Shown: positions 28,042 through 37,254 of the stretch, in pieces | How the letters are laid out: the number at the start of each line of letters is the position of its first letter | How positions within the stretch are numbered: the stretch's first letter is position 1 | NCBI RefSeq assembly: GCF_900142125.1 | Contig: NZ_FQZT01000002.1 | Coordinates: forward strand, 186,001-250,000 | Reading direction: 5' to 3' | From: Malonomonas rubra DSM 5091 | GTDB taxonomy: Bacteria; Desulfobacterota; Desulfuromonadia; Desulfuromonadales; Geopsychrobacteraceae | DNA: 64,000 bases | Translations under genes and position numbers: made by a program | Notes under the pieces: model-generated | What the model was told of the DNA's origin: nothing | The model's database searches: none | What the model saw: only the letters and a program-made list of their open reading frames with translations

Positions 28042-28920
28042 TCAACTTTGACCCAGAAGAGCACTTACTCGTCTAAGGGCATTCTCATAGCGTGACAAAA
28101 CAACAACAGGGTTGGTCGGAAAGTAAAGCAGATCTTGGCGTAACGTTGCGCCCCACTCAACCTCCCCTATAGCCTTAATGATCTCTCTTTTTTGGGAAGT
28201 AACAATTCCCTGGAAAAATGGAACCGCAATAGAGGAAGGATCAAAAAAACGCTGTCCTCTAAGGGTCTCCTTGATTAATGCTGATCGCACCAAGCGTTCT
28301 TCATTAAAAAAAGAAAAATACCCAAGATACTTTCCGGCAGCATCTTTACCCTTCTGCGCCATTTCTTCTTGTTCAACTGTCATCTCGGGAAAAGAAATAT
28401 CTTTGTGAGCCAGTAACATTCCCCCAGCTTCAGCAGGAATAATTTTAGGCAAAGAATAAACTGCATAATCTCCCCACTGGCCTACAGTTCCCTCGGCAGT
28501 TCGCACTCCAAACAGATGGGCACAATCCTCGACTACAACCTTCCCCTGCTCTCTCCATTGCTTAATTTTGCCTGCAATGTTTTCAAGAACATAACCAAAC
28601 TCATGCACGACAATCACAATGCTTGTGGCAGGGGTGACTAATCGCGAAACCTTACAAAAATTAAATACCGACACAGACAAGCAAGTCGATACGTAAGTTT
28701 GATCGCTGGTCGTAATTATGGCGACTTCATCCCGCCGCTCCAACTGCAAATGCGCCAAGATGGACTGAATGAGCCAACGACCGTTAGGCCCCCAGTGAAT
28801 AGACTCAGGATCGAGTCCACCTAAGGGGTCGCTGGCAACTTGAAACTCAAGAGTGCCACTGAATTCTTCATTGATAGCTTCGGACAGAAGGATAGGGATT
28901 TTATTTATTTTTCCAGACAT
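28042..28920 (-). CDS. DegT/DnrJ/EryC1-like aminotransferase
   Basis: A 292-residue, short and divergent member of the DegT family of PLP sugar aminotransferases; about 370 is usual. The PLP Asp lies in VVVEDCAHLFG and the Schiff-base Lys in YSLPKIIPAEAGGML. The ATG at 28920 lies within the end of the upstream gene (20-nt overlap) and has GGGAGA before it. Both N- and C-terminal parts are reduced. A role in making the amino sugar for formylation or for the FemAB-like transferase is possible but unproven. Confidence 0.78.
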   Translation of the reverse strand: MSGKINKIPILLSEAINEEFSGTLEFQVASDPLGGLDPESIHWGPNGRWLIQSILAHLQLERRDEVAIITTSDQTYVSTCLSVSVFNFCKVSRLVTPATSIVIVVHEFGYVLENIAGKIKQWREQGKVVVEDCAHLFGVRTAEGTVGQWGDYAVYSLPKIIPAEAGGMLLAHKDISFPEMTVEQEEMAQKGKDAAGKYLGYFSFFNEERLVRSALIKETLRGQRFFDPSSIAVPFFQGIVTSQKREIIKAIGEVEWGATLRQDLLYFPTNPVVVLSRYENALRRVSALLGQS

Positions 28921-29869
28921 ATGTCTCCCGGAATAACCCCACAGCCCCAAAACTTTCCTTGAATTTAAAGATGGGTGCCCGACCAACCATACCGGTTGAA
29001 GATGTCCCGAAATCAAACCATTTAAAGCCTTCGACAGCACACCTTTCAAGCCCCTCGCCAACTAGCAAACTCAAGGCCTGAGAACTTTGATGCTGGGAGT
29101 CCTGTGCAAGATAAAAAGAGCTATTCACTTCAGGGGTCAAGACAAAATAGCAGATACCAGCAACAGGCACGCCATCAAGTCGAGCAACATCGAAATATAT
29201 CTTCTCGGATAATTTCGTCGTGAGATAGGCCAACTCATCATATGTATGCGTAGGGGGGGTTCCATGTTTTTCATATGTTGACATCAGGAGCGGCCAGAAT
29301 TCATCTAAACTCGCCCGAGAAAGTACTTCGACGCCAAGCCCTCGAGCTTTCTTCATGCTATTGCGAGCCCGGGATTTAAAACCAGCGACTATCTCCTCTG
29401 GCTTGTTCAAAGGCACTAAACTAGAGATATCCCTTATCTGAAGTTCAAAAGCATTTTCATGCAATGCCAGACAAAAGGTCTCGCTATACTCACGATGAAC
29501 TGACGCGACGGGCAGGACAATTCGCAACTCATCCAAACCAACCCTTTGGGCAAAAGCGATAATTGCCTGACAAACAGCAGAAGCCTCTGAATAACTAAGT
29601 GGCCCAAGAAAAACTGGTCCCCCATATGAGGCACCATAAGGAGATTTCCCTATCGACTTACCATTTTCCTCAAAAAAACCCAAAGGCATAACACCAAAAA
29701 GTTGCTCCCCTTTATAAATAGCAACAGACTTTTCGTTCTTTAAAAATCTCTCCCCGTGATATTTAAGGAATGCATAGGAATGAAACAGCGTGCCATTGTT
29801 TGCTCGATTGACAAATCTATCCCACTTTTCAAGAGACGAATCGTAGTAGTCCACAAAATATTTACTCAT
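28901..29869 (-). CDS. FemAB/GNAT-like aminoacyl or acyl transferase
   Basis: A 322-residue protein with two GNAT-like halves as in FemAB/BioF2-type proteins. Visible markers are WDRFVNRANNGTLFHSYAFL at the start, GSYGGPVFL-like SPYGASYGGPVFLGPLSY, RNSMKKARGLGVEV and the C-terminal WFDFGTSSTGMVGRAPIFKFKESFGA. Such proteins attach amino acids or acyl groups to sugars or peptides, and occur in exopolysaccharide operons (the PEP-CTERM/FemAB group). ATG 29869 is preferred over a TTG four codons upstream. Confidence 0.82.
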   Translation of the reverse strand: MSKYFVDYYDSSLEKWDRFVNRANNGTLFHSYAFLKYHGERFLKNEKSVAIYKGEQLFGVMPLGFFEENGKSIGKSPYGASYGGPVFLGPLSYSEASAVCQAIIAFAQRVGLDELRIVLPVASVHREYSETFCLALHENAFELQIRDISSLVPLNKPEEIVAGFKSRARNSMKKARGLGVEVLSRASLDEFWPLLMSTYEKHGTPPTHTYDELAYLTTKLSEKIYFDVARLDGVPVAGICYFVLTPEVNSSFYLAQDSQHQSSQALSLLVGEGLERCAVEGFKWFDFGTSSTGMVGRAPIFKFKESFGAVGLFRETYVWKNK

Positions 29870-29893
29870 AATCTCAACCAAACCTGATCTGTC

Positions 29894-30949
29894 TTATTCC
29901 CAATCCATTGCAGGACTGTTCTCAAGTGCGTGTTTAATAGCTCTATCGGTGTCACCAAACTTCCGCATACCACAAACCAGCTCAGAACCTACTTTCAAAC
30001 CCGCTGTATGCAAATCAACGATAGGGCGCAAACCAACATAATCCGTGGTTACAGTCATGTATCCTGGTGAAACTTTTTTTTTCGGATGTTTTGTGACACC
30101 ATGGTCAAGAAGTTCAGCGTCAAAATCACCACAGATATGTGCCAACGGAACTTCCTGCCCCCGGAACCATTCGAGAGGAAGACCAAACTCGCCACCTAGC
30201 AACTTATGCTTATGATGATGCTCAGCAAGAACGAGTGCATCACAGCTATCAACAAACTCTTTAAAACCAAGGACATCCTGCCAACAAATATCAGGTGACC
30301 AGTGCAAAACAATCGCACCAACATCTTTTAATACCCCACAAATCTCCTTACCAAATGGGCCACCCCCAACCACAAGAATACGAGAACGGAAAACTTCAAT
30401 ATTCATTTCAAAAAGCAGCTTTAAAGCTAAAAGCCCTACGTATTTAAATATCTGTAGCCGAGGGTCAGTCTCACACGTACCCAGTACGGGGACTCCTCTC
30501 TCAGCACAAGCACTCAAATCGATGTCATCTTCACGGAACTCCCATGTTTCCCACATCAGAGAAATAGCTGCATTATCAGGAAGCAGAGAAACAAAATCAC
30601 GATCTATAGGGCGCAAAAACCCTAAATTTGTAACAAGCTCCGCCTGAGCAGCATGAGCTTGGGGAATATTTTCAGAAAATCGAATCTGACCCTCTACACC
30701 GAATTCCCGAGCCAAATATTCAATATGGCTTTTTACCTTAGAAAATTCCCCAAAACGAGAGTCTCTACCTACAGCCACGACCTGTTGTGCATTGGCTAAC
30801 GCAGCAATCAATGGAGTAACCGCGAAAGAGCCCGAAGCTGCCTCAGTAAGAACTTTGATGCCAGACAAATCCAGGTCTAACTTCTCAATAGCTTCAAGAA
30901 TTAGCCTCTTTGTTCGGCGGATATTAGTGATTTTTTGCATAATCATCAT
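29894..30949 (-). CDS. Unknown protein with Rossmann-like domain
   Basis: About 351 residues, not assigned to a family. The middle contains RILVVGGGPFGKEICGVLKDVGAIVLHW, a GxGxxG-type nucleotide-binding motif, and the N-terminus GIKVLTEAASGSFAVTPLIAALANAQQVVAVGRDS suggests a second alpha/beta domain. The two-domain layout recalls D-2-hydroxyacid or S-adenosylhomocysteine-type dehydrogenases but the catalytic signatures are not evident. A His-rich loop EHHHKHK is near residue 240. It lies in the operon between the asparagine synthase and the FemAB-like gene, so a role in sugar modification is likely. Confidence 0.65.
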   Translation of the reverse strand: MMIMQKITNIRRTKRLILEAIEKLDLDLSGIKVLTEAASGSFAVTPLIAALANAQQVVAVGRDSRFGEFSKVKSHIEYLAREFGVEGQIRFSENIPQAHAAQAELVTNLGFLRPIDRDFVSLLPDNAAISLMWETWEFREDDIDLSACAERGVPVLGTCETDPRLQIFKYVGLLALKLLFEMNIEVFRSRILVVGGGPFGKEICGVLKDVGAIVLHWSPDICWQDVLGFKEFVDSCDALVLAEHHHKHKLLGGEFGLPLEWFRGQEVPLAHICGDFDAELLDHGVTKHPKKKVSPGYMTVTTDYVGLRPIVDLHTAGLKVGSELVCGMRKFGDTDRAIKHALENSPAMDWE

Positions 30950-30960
30950 AGACAAACAGG

Positions 30961-32838
30961 TCAGTTCATAAACTCACAGCACCAATGCTCAAAATTCAAT
31001 AAAGACCAAATCAATAACCGTCTATTTTCTTTACCTAAAAGGTGCTCATGAATTAAAGAGTGAATTGTTTTTCTATCCAGATATTCATAAATATGGGCGT
31101 TATTTGAAAGTAATTTTTCTTGGACATAATCGATACTTTCGCCTTTAAACCAGCTTGCATCTGGAGCTGAAAACCCCTGCTTTGTCGCATCTGCAATTTC
31201 ATCAGGAATATACTTACTCATCGCCTTGCGTAGAAGCAGTTTCCCATCCTGACATTTCTGAAAATACTTCTGAGTTTTTGACCCCGGCTCATTTTCATTG
31301 AGCCTCACAACCTCATTCAGATTTCCCAGTTTAGTTTTCACTGGCAAACGCATGGCAAAATCAACCAGATCATTATCCAGAAATGGTACCCGAGTTTCTA
31401 AACTGTGGGCCATACTCAGCTTATCTTCAACAACCAGCAAGCCATGTAGAAACGTTTTGGCCTCGAAGTAAAGTGAATGATTCACATATTGTTCAGGGCG
31501 CGTAAAATCATGCGCATGCGTCGAAAATACATCTCTGAAAATATCACGGGTCCAAACATGTTCAACATCTTTCCAGATGGGTTTGAACACTTCATGGATC
31601 ACTTTGTTGGGTATCATGCGCTGCCAAAACCCATAATATTTATCGATATAGTGTTCAAAATCATCATTGACAACCGCCCGGTAGTATCGCCAGGGGTAAC
31701 CACCGAAAAACTCGTCGCCGCCCGCCCCCGACAAGACCACTTTGACAAATTTTGAGGCCAGTTGCGCAGCATAATAATTCGGGTAACTCTGTCCAACGCG
31801 AGGTTCCTCAAGGTGCCAGGCCAGTTTGGACATAACCCTTTCCATATCACCAGCTTTGAGTACCATTTCATAATGTTCTGTTTTAAACTTGTTCGACATG
31901 AATTCGGCTTTACAGCGCTCATCAAAACCGAGTTCTAGGCCCGAAGCGGAACTCAGGTCGAAACCGCAGGTGAATGTCCGCATATAGGAAAGCTGAGTTG
32001 CGGCAACAGCTGTGATGGAGCCAGAATCCATTCCACCACTAAGGTAGGCACCGACATCGACGTCGCTGACTAATTGGCGGTTGACAGCTTGGCGGAAAAG
32101 TCGATCCAGTTCTTCAGCGTATTCGGTTTCGTCCTTAACTTGTTCGGGCTCCTTAAAGAAATAGTCCCAGTACTGAACAGGTTTAAGTTCGGCCCGTTGC
32201 CCGAGTTGAATACGCATCCAGTTGCCAGCGGGCAACATTTGGACGCCATCGTAGAGAGTCCGATTGGTAAAAAAGTTTTGAAAGGTGAAGTATTCCAGTA
32301 GACCTTCTTTGTCTACGCTAGTCTTAAATGCAGGATGGGCAGTAATCGCCTTTATTTCAGAGCCAAACAGAAGTTTTTCACCAACCTGGGAGTAGTAGAG
32401 TGGCTTTATTCCGTAACGATCGCGAGCAAGGAAAAGAGAATGCTCCTGTTTGTCCCAGATCGCAAAAGCAAACATCCCATTAAACCGATCAAGGCATTTC
32501 TCTCCCCATTGCGCAAAAGCATTTAAGACGACTTCGGAGTCGGTTCGTGAGCGAAAATGGTAGCCTAGCGCTTCAAGTTCAACACGGATTTCTTGAAAGT
32601 TGTATACCTCTCCATTGTAACTGAGGACAAATCTGCCATCAGCAGACTGCATAGGCTGGTGGCCTGCAGGCGACAGATCGATTATGGCAAGCCGACGATG
32701 GCCAAGTCCGACATAACTTTCAACGAAGAACCCTTCACCATCCGGACCGCGGTGTGCAATCACATCTGTCATCTTATGCAGATTAACAACAGAGACAGGT
32801 TCCCCGTTCAGATTAAATATGCCAGTAACACCGCACAT
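30961..32838 (-). CDS. asnB: Asparagine synthase (glutamine-hydrolysing)
   Basis: A 625-residue class B asparagine synthetase. The processed N-terminal Cys is the second codon (MCGVTGIFN), and AHRGPDGEG and the glutaminase domain follow. The synthetase domain has the PP-loop SGGMDSGSITAVA. AsnB-like proteins in O-antigen clusters often amidate the carboxyl group of uronic acids instead of aspartate; with a WbpB/D/E uronic-acid pathway in the same operon, that is a reasonable alternative. The start at 32838 puts Cys at position 2 as required. Confidence 0.92.
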   Translation of the reverse strand: MCGVTGIFNLNGEPVSVVNLHKMTDVIAHRGPDGEGFFVESYVGLGHRRLAIIDLSPAGHQPMQSADGRFVLSYNGEVYNFQEIRVELEALGYHFRSRTDSEVVLNAFAQWGEKCLDRFNGMFAFAIWDKQEHSLFLARDRYGIKPLYYSQVGEKLLFGSEIKAITAHPAFKTSVDKEGLLEYFTFQNFFTNRTLYDGVQMLPAGNWMRIQLGQRAELKPVQYWDYFFKEPEQVKDETEYAEELDRLFRQAVNRQLVSDVDVGAYLSGGMDSGSITAVAATQLSYMRTFTCGFDLSSASGLELGFDERCKAEFMSNKFKTEHYEMVLKAGDMERVMSKLAWHLEEPRVGQSYPNYYAAQLASKFVKVVLSGAGGDEFFGGYPWRYYRAVVNDDFEHYIDKYYGFWQRMIPNKVIHEVFKPIWKDVEHVWTRDIFRDVFSTHAHDFTRPEQYVNHSLYFEAKTFLHGLLVVEDKLSMAHSLETRVPFLDNDLVDFAMRLPVKTKLGNLNEVVRLNENEPGSKTQKYFQKCQDGKLLLRKAMSKYIPDEIADATKQGFSAPDASWFKGESIDYVQEKLLSNNAHIYEYLDRKTIHSLIHEHLLGKENRRLLIWSLLNFEHWCCEFMN

Positions 32839-32852
32839 CAATATTCCTCGTA

Positions 32853-33887
32853 TTAAACCTTACGTGCAACAATTGTAATGCCAGCATCCTCAACCTTTTC
32901 ACGCTCAATCAGCAAACCTGCTTCTGCACACCATCGGCGTACCTCTTCGGGCGACTGTCGTTGAGCATTTGCAGGAAAGAACCAATCAAAGTTGACATGA
33001 TTCGTCTCCTGAAGGTCAAACTCTGGTCGGTAAAATGCTTTAAATACGTTCCAATAAAAAAACCGCTGAAGATCTATTTTCCCAGCAGGGATTTCAAGTA
33101 AGTCAATTGCTTCAGGCACATCAATCTCGATGTCCAATTCACCCAAAACCTGGCCGAATCTAGTCAATGGCAACAGTTTAGCCCAGGCTTCCTCAGAGGT
33201 TAGACCCTGAAGCTTGTCACGAACATAATCGTCCGTATACTCACGAATCGGTCCTTTTTTCTTGTACACATAGAATAAAAACCGGCCATCCTTTTTCAGC
33301 AGTTTCGACAGGGCCTTGATCGCATTTTCAGTTGAATCGGTATGGTGCAGAACACCTTCTGAAAAAACAATATCGACAGATCCTTCATCAAGCGGAAGTT
33401 TCGTAATATCTGCTTGAATAAATGCCCCTGGTGCAGCGCTTTCTGTAAATCTTTTTTTTGCGACGTCAACCGCATTAGAAATATCAACGCCAAGGTAGTC
33501 TATATCGTCGAGTATTTCTCCGAAAAACTCTAATGCTGAAAAGCCAGCCCCGCACCCGGCATCGACGACTAAGGGGCGCTTTCCATGTTTACTTAACCAG
33601 GGGCTCTGTGCGATATCACCATATCGATCATGAAGCCATTTTTTTGCTTTTGACCTAACTGCTGGCGATTCAAAGGTATCCCTTTTGTCCCACTTAAACC
33701 CAAAACAGTCACGTGTTTGCTTTTGTTTATCGGAGACAAGAGATTCCTGTCTGAGAATCCCCCCCCTCATGACATAGGGGATGTCTTTGATAACCGTCCT
33801 ACCCTCCTCTTTCAAGCTTTCCCCCGACAGATTTTCAAACCAAAAGCCTAAATTATCGTTAGAGGTGCTTGATTGCTTCTGCGACAT
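32853..33887 (-). CDS. Class I SAM-dependent methyltransferase
   Basis: A 344-residue protein. The SAM-binding core lies around 110-230 with PLVVDAGCGAGFSALEFFGE (motif I), YLGVDISNAVDVAKKRF, FIQADITKLPLDEGSVDIVFSEGVLHH and an FLFYVYKKKG post-core segment. N-terminal and C-terminal extensions contain no known motif. It overlaps the DegT gene upstream by 29 nt. Probably methylates a sugar, or an amino acid side group, of the surface glycan. Confidence 0.88.
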   Translation of the reverse strand: MSQKQSSTSNDNLGFWFENLSGESLKEEGRTVIKDIPYVMRGGILRQESLVSDKQKQTRDCFGFKWDKRDTFESPAVRSKAKKWLHDRYGDIAQSPWLSKHGKRPLVVDAGCGAGFSALEFFGEILDDIDYLGVDISNAVDVAKKRFTESAAPGAFIQADITKLPLDEGSVDIVFSEGVLHHTDSTENAIKALSKLLKKDGRFLFYVYKKKGPIREYTDDYVRDKLQGLTSEEAWAKLLPLTRFGQVLGELDIEIDVPEAIDLLEIPAGKIDLQRFFYWNVFKAFYRPEFDLQETNHVNFDWFFPANAQRQSPEEVRRWCAEAGLLIEREKVEDAGITIVARKV

Positions 33888-34986
33888 ATTTGAAATCCTC
33901 CTCTACCATTCGATTGTGCAGTGGGATCGCCATTGTGAATCGATCACATTTCATTGCCTCTGGATAGTCTTCATCCTCCAGCGAAAACTGTTCACGTAAA
34001 TAGCCCAATGCGTGAACGGCATGGGTCCCCGGTCTGGTGCTAATTCCCATACTTTGCAGCGCTTCCATAATCTCGTTGCGAGGCAAAGGGGATTTTTCCT
34101 CATCAACCTGACAAACAAAGGCCTGCCAGCCGCAGCCGTCGCTTATTTCAGGGGGAGTAATCCAGTCGATCCCTCTGAGCTCCCGACAGTAATATTGTGC
34201 CCATTTCCTTCGTTCACCGATAAAGGTGTCCAGTTTCCCAAGCTGTACCAAACCAACTGCGCCCTGCAGATCGGTCATACGATAGTTAAAGCCAAGCAGA
34301 TTAAACTCAGGAAGAAGATATGGCTTAGGCCCCAAATGTCGCTGTTCTTCTGAAACACTAGCCCCATGACTTCGGAGCATGGCAATCTTATCTGCTAACG
34401 CATTATCATTGCAGGTGACCATCCCGCCCTCCCCGGTCGTAATCGTCTTCCTGGGGTGGAAAGAAAAGGCAGCCGCGACACCAAGTGTCCCGGCGGGCCG
34501 CCCCTTATAAGACGCACCGGCAGCACAGGCTGCATCTTCAACAATCGGCACATCGGGTGCGGCTTCAGAGATAGCATCGATATCTGCGCAAAGCCCGAAC
34601 AGATGGACCGCAATAATAGCCTTGGTCCGCTCGGTCACCTTGCAGGCAACCTGTGCTGGGTCCATGTTGTAAGTTGTTCGGTCGACATCAACAAAAACAG
34701 GTGTAGCGCCGCAATAAACGACAACGTTGGCTGTTGCCACCCAGGTAAAGGCTGGAACAATCACCTCATCACTGGGACCAACCCCCATCGCAACAAGAAT
34801 CAAATGCAAAGCGGTGGTGCAACTGGTACAGGCTAGGGCGTGTTTCACTTCATGCCTGGCAGCGAAAGCCTGCTCAAATTCAGCAACCTTAGGACCTTGG
34901 GTGAGCCAGCCAGACATTAGGGGCTCTTTAACCGCAAGCCACTCCTCTTTACCCGTTACAGGCATTGCTATTTCGATTTTTCTCAT
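33859..34986 (-). CDS. DegT/DnrJ/EryC1 family sugar aminotransferase
   Basis: A 375-residue PLP-dependent NDP-sugar aminotransferase. Landmarks are the early GxLTQGPKVAEFEQAFA-like segment, CTSCTTALHLIL, PIVEDAACAAGASYKGRPAG (PLP Asp) and the Schiff-base Lys in SFHPRKTITTGEGGM. It would transfer an amino group from glutamate to a 3- or 4-keto sugar, for example to give a perosamine-type or Qui4N precursor. Its product could be the substrate of the formyltransferase. ATG 34986 places MRKIEIAMPVTGKEEW at the N-terminus, as in relatives. Confidence 0.92.
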   Translation of the reverse strand: MRKIEIAMPVTGKEEWLAVKEPLMSGWLTQGPKVAEFEQAFAARHEVKHALACTSCTTALHLILVAMGVGPSDEVIVPAFTWVATANVVVYCGATPVFVDVDRTTYNMDPAQVACKVTERTKAIIAVHLFGLCADIDAISEAAPDVPIVEDAACAAGASYKGRPAGTLGVAAAFSFHPRKTITTGEGGMVTCNDNALADKIAMLRSHGASVSEEQRHLGPKPYLLPEFNLLGFNYRMTDLQGAVGLVQLGKLDTFIGERRKWAQYYCRELRGIDWITPPEISDGCGWQAFVCQVDEEKSPLPRNEIMEALQSMGISTRPGTHAVHALGYLREQFSLEDEDYPEAMKCDRFTMAIPLHNRMVEEDFKYVAEAIKHL

Positions 34987-35028
34987 ATGTATATTTACTT
35001 TCAAACAATTAAGGCACATTGCCTATCA

Positions 35029-36264
35029 TCAACTTTTGGCAAACTTTATAAATTCAACGAGATTACTTTCTCCATCTATGCGCTTTGATCCTGTGTCAGG
35101 ATTCTTAGGTAAAAATAAAATAATTAAGCAACCACATAAAACGAGAAAAAAGGAATACGCATGTAGAATTCGGCGCTCTACATATCGTCCTAGCTTGCAC
35201 CAAAAACTCATTTCTACAGATTTGGACAAATCGCTGACATCTCTCAATGGGGTAACTGTCTGGACATCCTTTTTTTCGCCCCCTACAAATACAAAGTCAG
35301 GAACGCTCGCAACAGGAAAACTACCATGTGAAGGACAGTTTAATTCATCTACTAACAACTCGAGTTCACCTTGGCAGACAGGACATACAAAATCAGGTGG
35401 GCTGTTCATGACATCAACGTTAATCGGTTTCTTTTTCCTAAAAACATATTTTGCTTGGTCACAAAACAGTGGAGCAAAAAAACGACTGTTTTCCAATGCC
35501 GACAACTTATAAGCCAAAGACGCAAGATTATTACCCTTAAGCCAACGGTAAAGACTCGGTAAAGATTGATAAAGTGCACCATCCCAAAAATAATCACAAA
35601 GGTCGAGATCAGTCTTTTCAGCAAGAGCCTTCATTTCTCGTAATGTGGGAGCCTCATCTTTAAAGGCCACCACATCAAAACTAGCATTCTTCCTGAAAAA
35701 TAAACGGATGATCCTTTTGATGAATTCACCACCAGCATGCTTTCGGGACAAAGACTCTTCGTTCTCCGTCGTGATCACCGCAACTCCATTATCACGAAGC
35801 ATCCTAGAGACCTCATTCAACATTTGCTGTGGTTTATCAACATGCTCAATGACCTCACGAGAAACTATTCGATCGAAACTATTATCAGGAAAAGGCATGT
35901 TTTCAGCGGAAGCAAGAGCAAATGTGCTCGGAGAAGCTCCGTCAATTGCCCGCTTAATCATTTCAGCGGAGATGTCCGTACTTCTTATATTGGCGGAAGG
36001 GCAAAGAGATTTAATGTTTTTTTCATCGGTCCCTTGCCCGCACCCCAACACCAAAACATCCAAACCTTCCTCAAGTTTAATTTCATTGAGGATGTGACAA
36101 GAAAACCTTCTGTACATATAACAATAATAGTCTTTTGCACGATTTTTCGAAGGACCAAGATCAAATGCATCTATATCGCGCAAGGGGAAGACAATATCAG
36201 AATTCCCCGTTGGCAAATCTTTATAAATCTTATCAAAAGATTCTCTATGTTTTTGTACATCCAT
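35029..36264 (-). CDS. Methyltransferase with zinc ribbon and C-terminal membrane anchor
   Basis: A 411-residue composite. Residues about 55-165 are a class I SAM domain (DVLVLGCGQGTDEKNI, STDISAEMIKRAI, NSFDRIVSREVIEHV). Around residues 285-325 there is a Trm112/YcaR-like zinc ribbon, FVCPVCQGELELLVDELNCPSHG. The C-terminus has one TM helix, SFFLVLCGCLIILFL, and a short basic tail. The combination suggests a methyltransferase held at the inner membrane, possibly acting on lipid-linked sugars. ATG 36264 (MDVQKHRESF) is preferred. Confidence 0.8.
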   Translation of the reverse strand: MDVQKHRESFDKIYKDLPTGNSDIVFPLRDIDAFDLGPSKNRAKDYYCYMYRRFSCHILNEIKLEEGLDVLVLGCGQGTDEKNIKSLCPSANIRSTDISAEMIKRAIDGASPSTFALASAENMPFPDNSFDRIVSREVIEHVDKPQQMLNEVSRMLRDNGVAVITTENEESLSRKHAGGEFIKRIIRLFFRKNASFDVVAFKDEAPTLREMKALAEKTDLDLCDYFWDGALYQSLPSLYRWLKGNNLASLAYKLSALENSRFFAPLFCDQAKYVFRKKKPINVDVMNSPPDFVCPVCQGELELLVDELNCPSHGSFPVASVPDFVFVGGEKKDVQTVTPLRDVSDLSKSVEMSFWCKLGRYVERRILHAYSFFLVLCGCLIILFLPKNPDTGSKRIDGESNLVEFIKFAKS

Positions 36265-36286
36265 CGTTATCAACACCTTCTATGTA

Positions 36287-37249
36287 TTATTCATTCCGCC
36301 AGTCGATCAACTGCTGCAAACCGTCAATCAGACCATATTTAGATTTAAACCCAAGATCCTTCTGCGCTTTTTCTGGCCCGCCAATCCTATTCTGAACCAG
36401 TTGCCTTGCGTCATCCTCGCTGTAAGGCCGATACTCGACCTTCAAATCAGATTGTTTAAGATCTAGAATCGTGTCACAAAGCTCCTTGATACTGGTCTGA
36501 ACCCCAGTGCCGACATTGTAAAACTCATCAGCAACTTCGGCTTCAAGTGCCATTACATTACAACGAGCCACATCCTCAACATAGATAAAATCATAGGCCT
36601 GAGATCCATCACCGTTGATAACCGGCGCTTCATTGGCCGCAATTTTATTCAACATAATCGGGATGACCCCCGTATAAGCTGCCGTTTGATCCTGATGTGG
36701 ACCGTAAACATTCATATAACGCAAGCCAACGTAACTCAGCCCATAACGATCATAGAAAGCACGGCACATCGCTTCACCGGAAATTTTCGTCGCACCGTAA
36801 AAGTTACGATTATTGAAGGGATGCTCCTCTGTCATAGGCACTTCAACCGCATCACCGTAGACAGAAGCAGAAGAGGAATAGACAAGCCTCTTGATATTGT
36901 TATTCACGCAAGCTTCGAGAACATTGAACACGCCCTCGATATTTACGTGAAAAGCAGTCCGGGGAAAATCTTTGCAGTGAAGAAGCCACATAGCTGCCAG
37001 ATGAACAACAGCGTCCATGCCTTTCATTGCAGCATTGAGCAAGTCGACGTCGCGAATATCGCCCCCATGCTCATAAATGCTACATCTCGAGTCCTTTAGC
37101 TGCTCCTCCAGATTTGAGATTTCACCACGGGCGAAGTTATCGTAGACAACAACCTCTGCTACATCCGTTTTCAGAAGTTCAGAAACAACAAAGCTACCAA
37201 TAAAACCAGCACCTCCAATAACCAAAATACGGGAGTTTTTTAGCTCCAT
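36287..37249 (-). CDS. NAD-dependent epimerase/dehydratase (UDP-hexose 4-epimerase type)
   Basis: A 320-residue extended SDR. It has RILVIGGAGFIGSFVVSEL (GGxGxxG), YSSSASVYGDAVEVP and the catalytic YxxxK in NNRNFYGATKISGEAM, plus GLRYMNVYGPHQ. The closest known group is UDP-glucose/GlcNAc 4-epimerases. It is 6 nt from the WbpE-like gene and might supply UDP-galactose- or GalNAc-configured sugars, but the substrate is not provable from sequence. Confidence 0.9.
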   Translation of the reverse strand: MELKNSRILVIGGAGFIGSFVVSELLKTDVAEVVVYDNFARGEISNLEEQLKDSRCSIYEHGGDIRDVDLLNAAMKGMDAVVHLAAMWLLHCKDFPRTAFHVNIEGVFNVLEACVNNNIKRLVYSSSASVYGDAVEVPMTEEHPFNNRNFYGATKISGEAMCRAFYDRYGLSYVGLRYMNVYGPHQDQTAAYTGVIPIMLNKIAANEAPVINGDGSQAYDFIYVEDVARCNVMALEAEVADEFYNVGTGVQTSIKELCDTILDLKQSDLKVEYRPYSEDDARQLVQNRIGGPEKAQKDLGFKSKYGLIDGLQQLIDWRNE

Positions 37250-37254
37250 AACTA

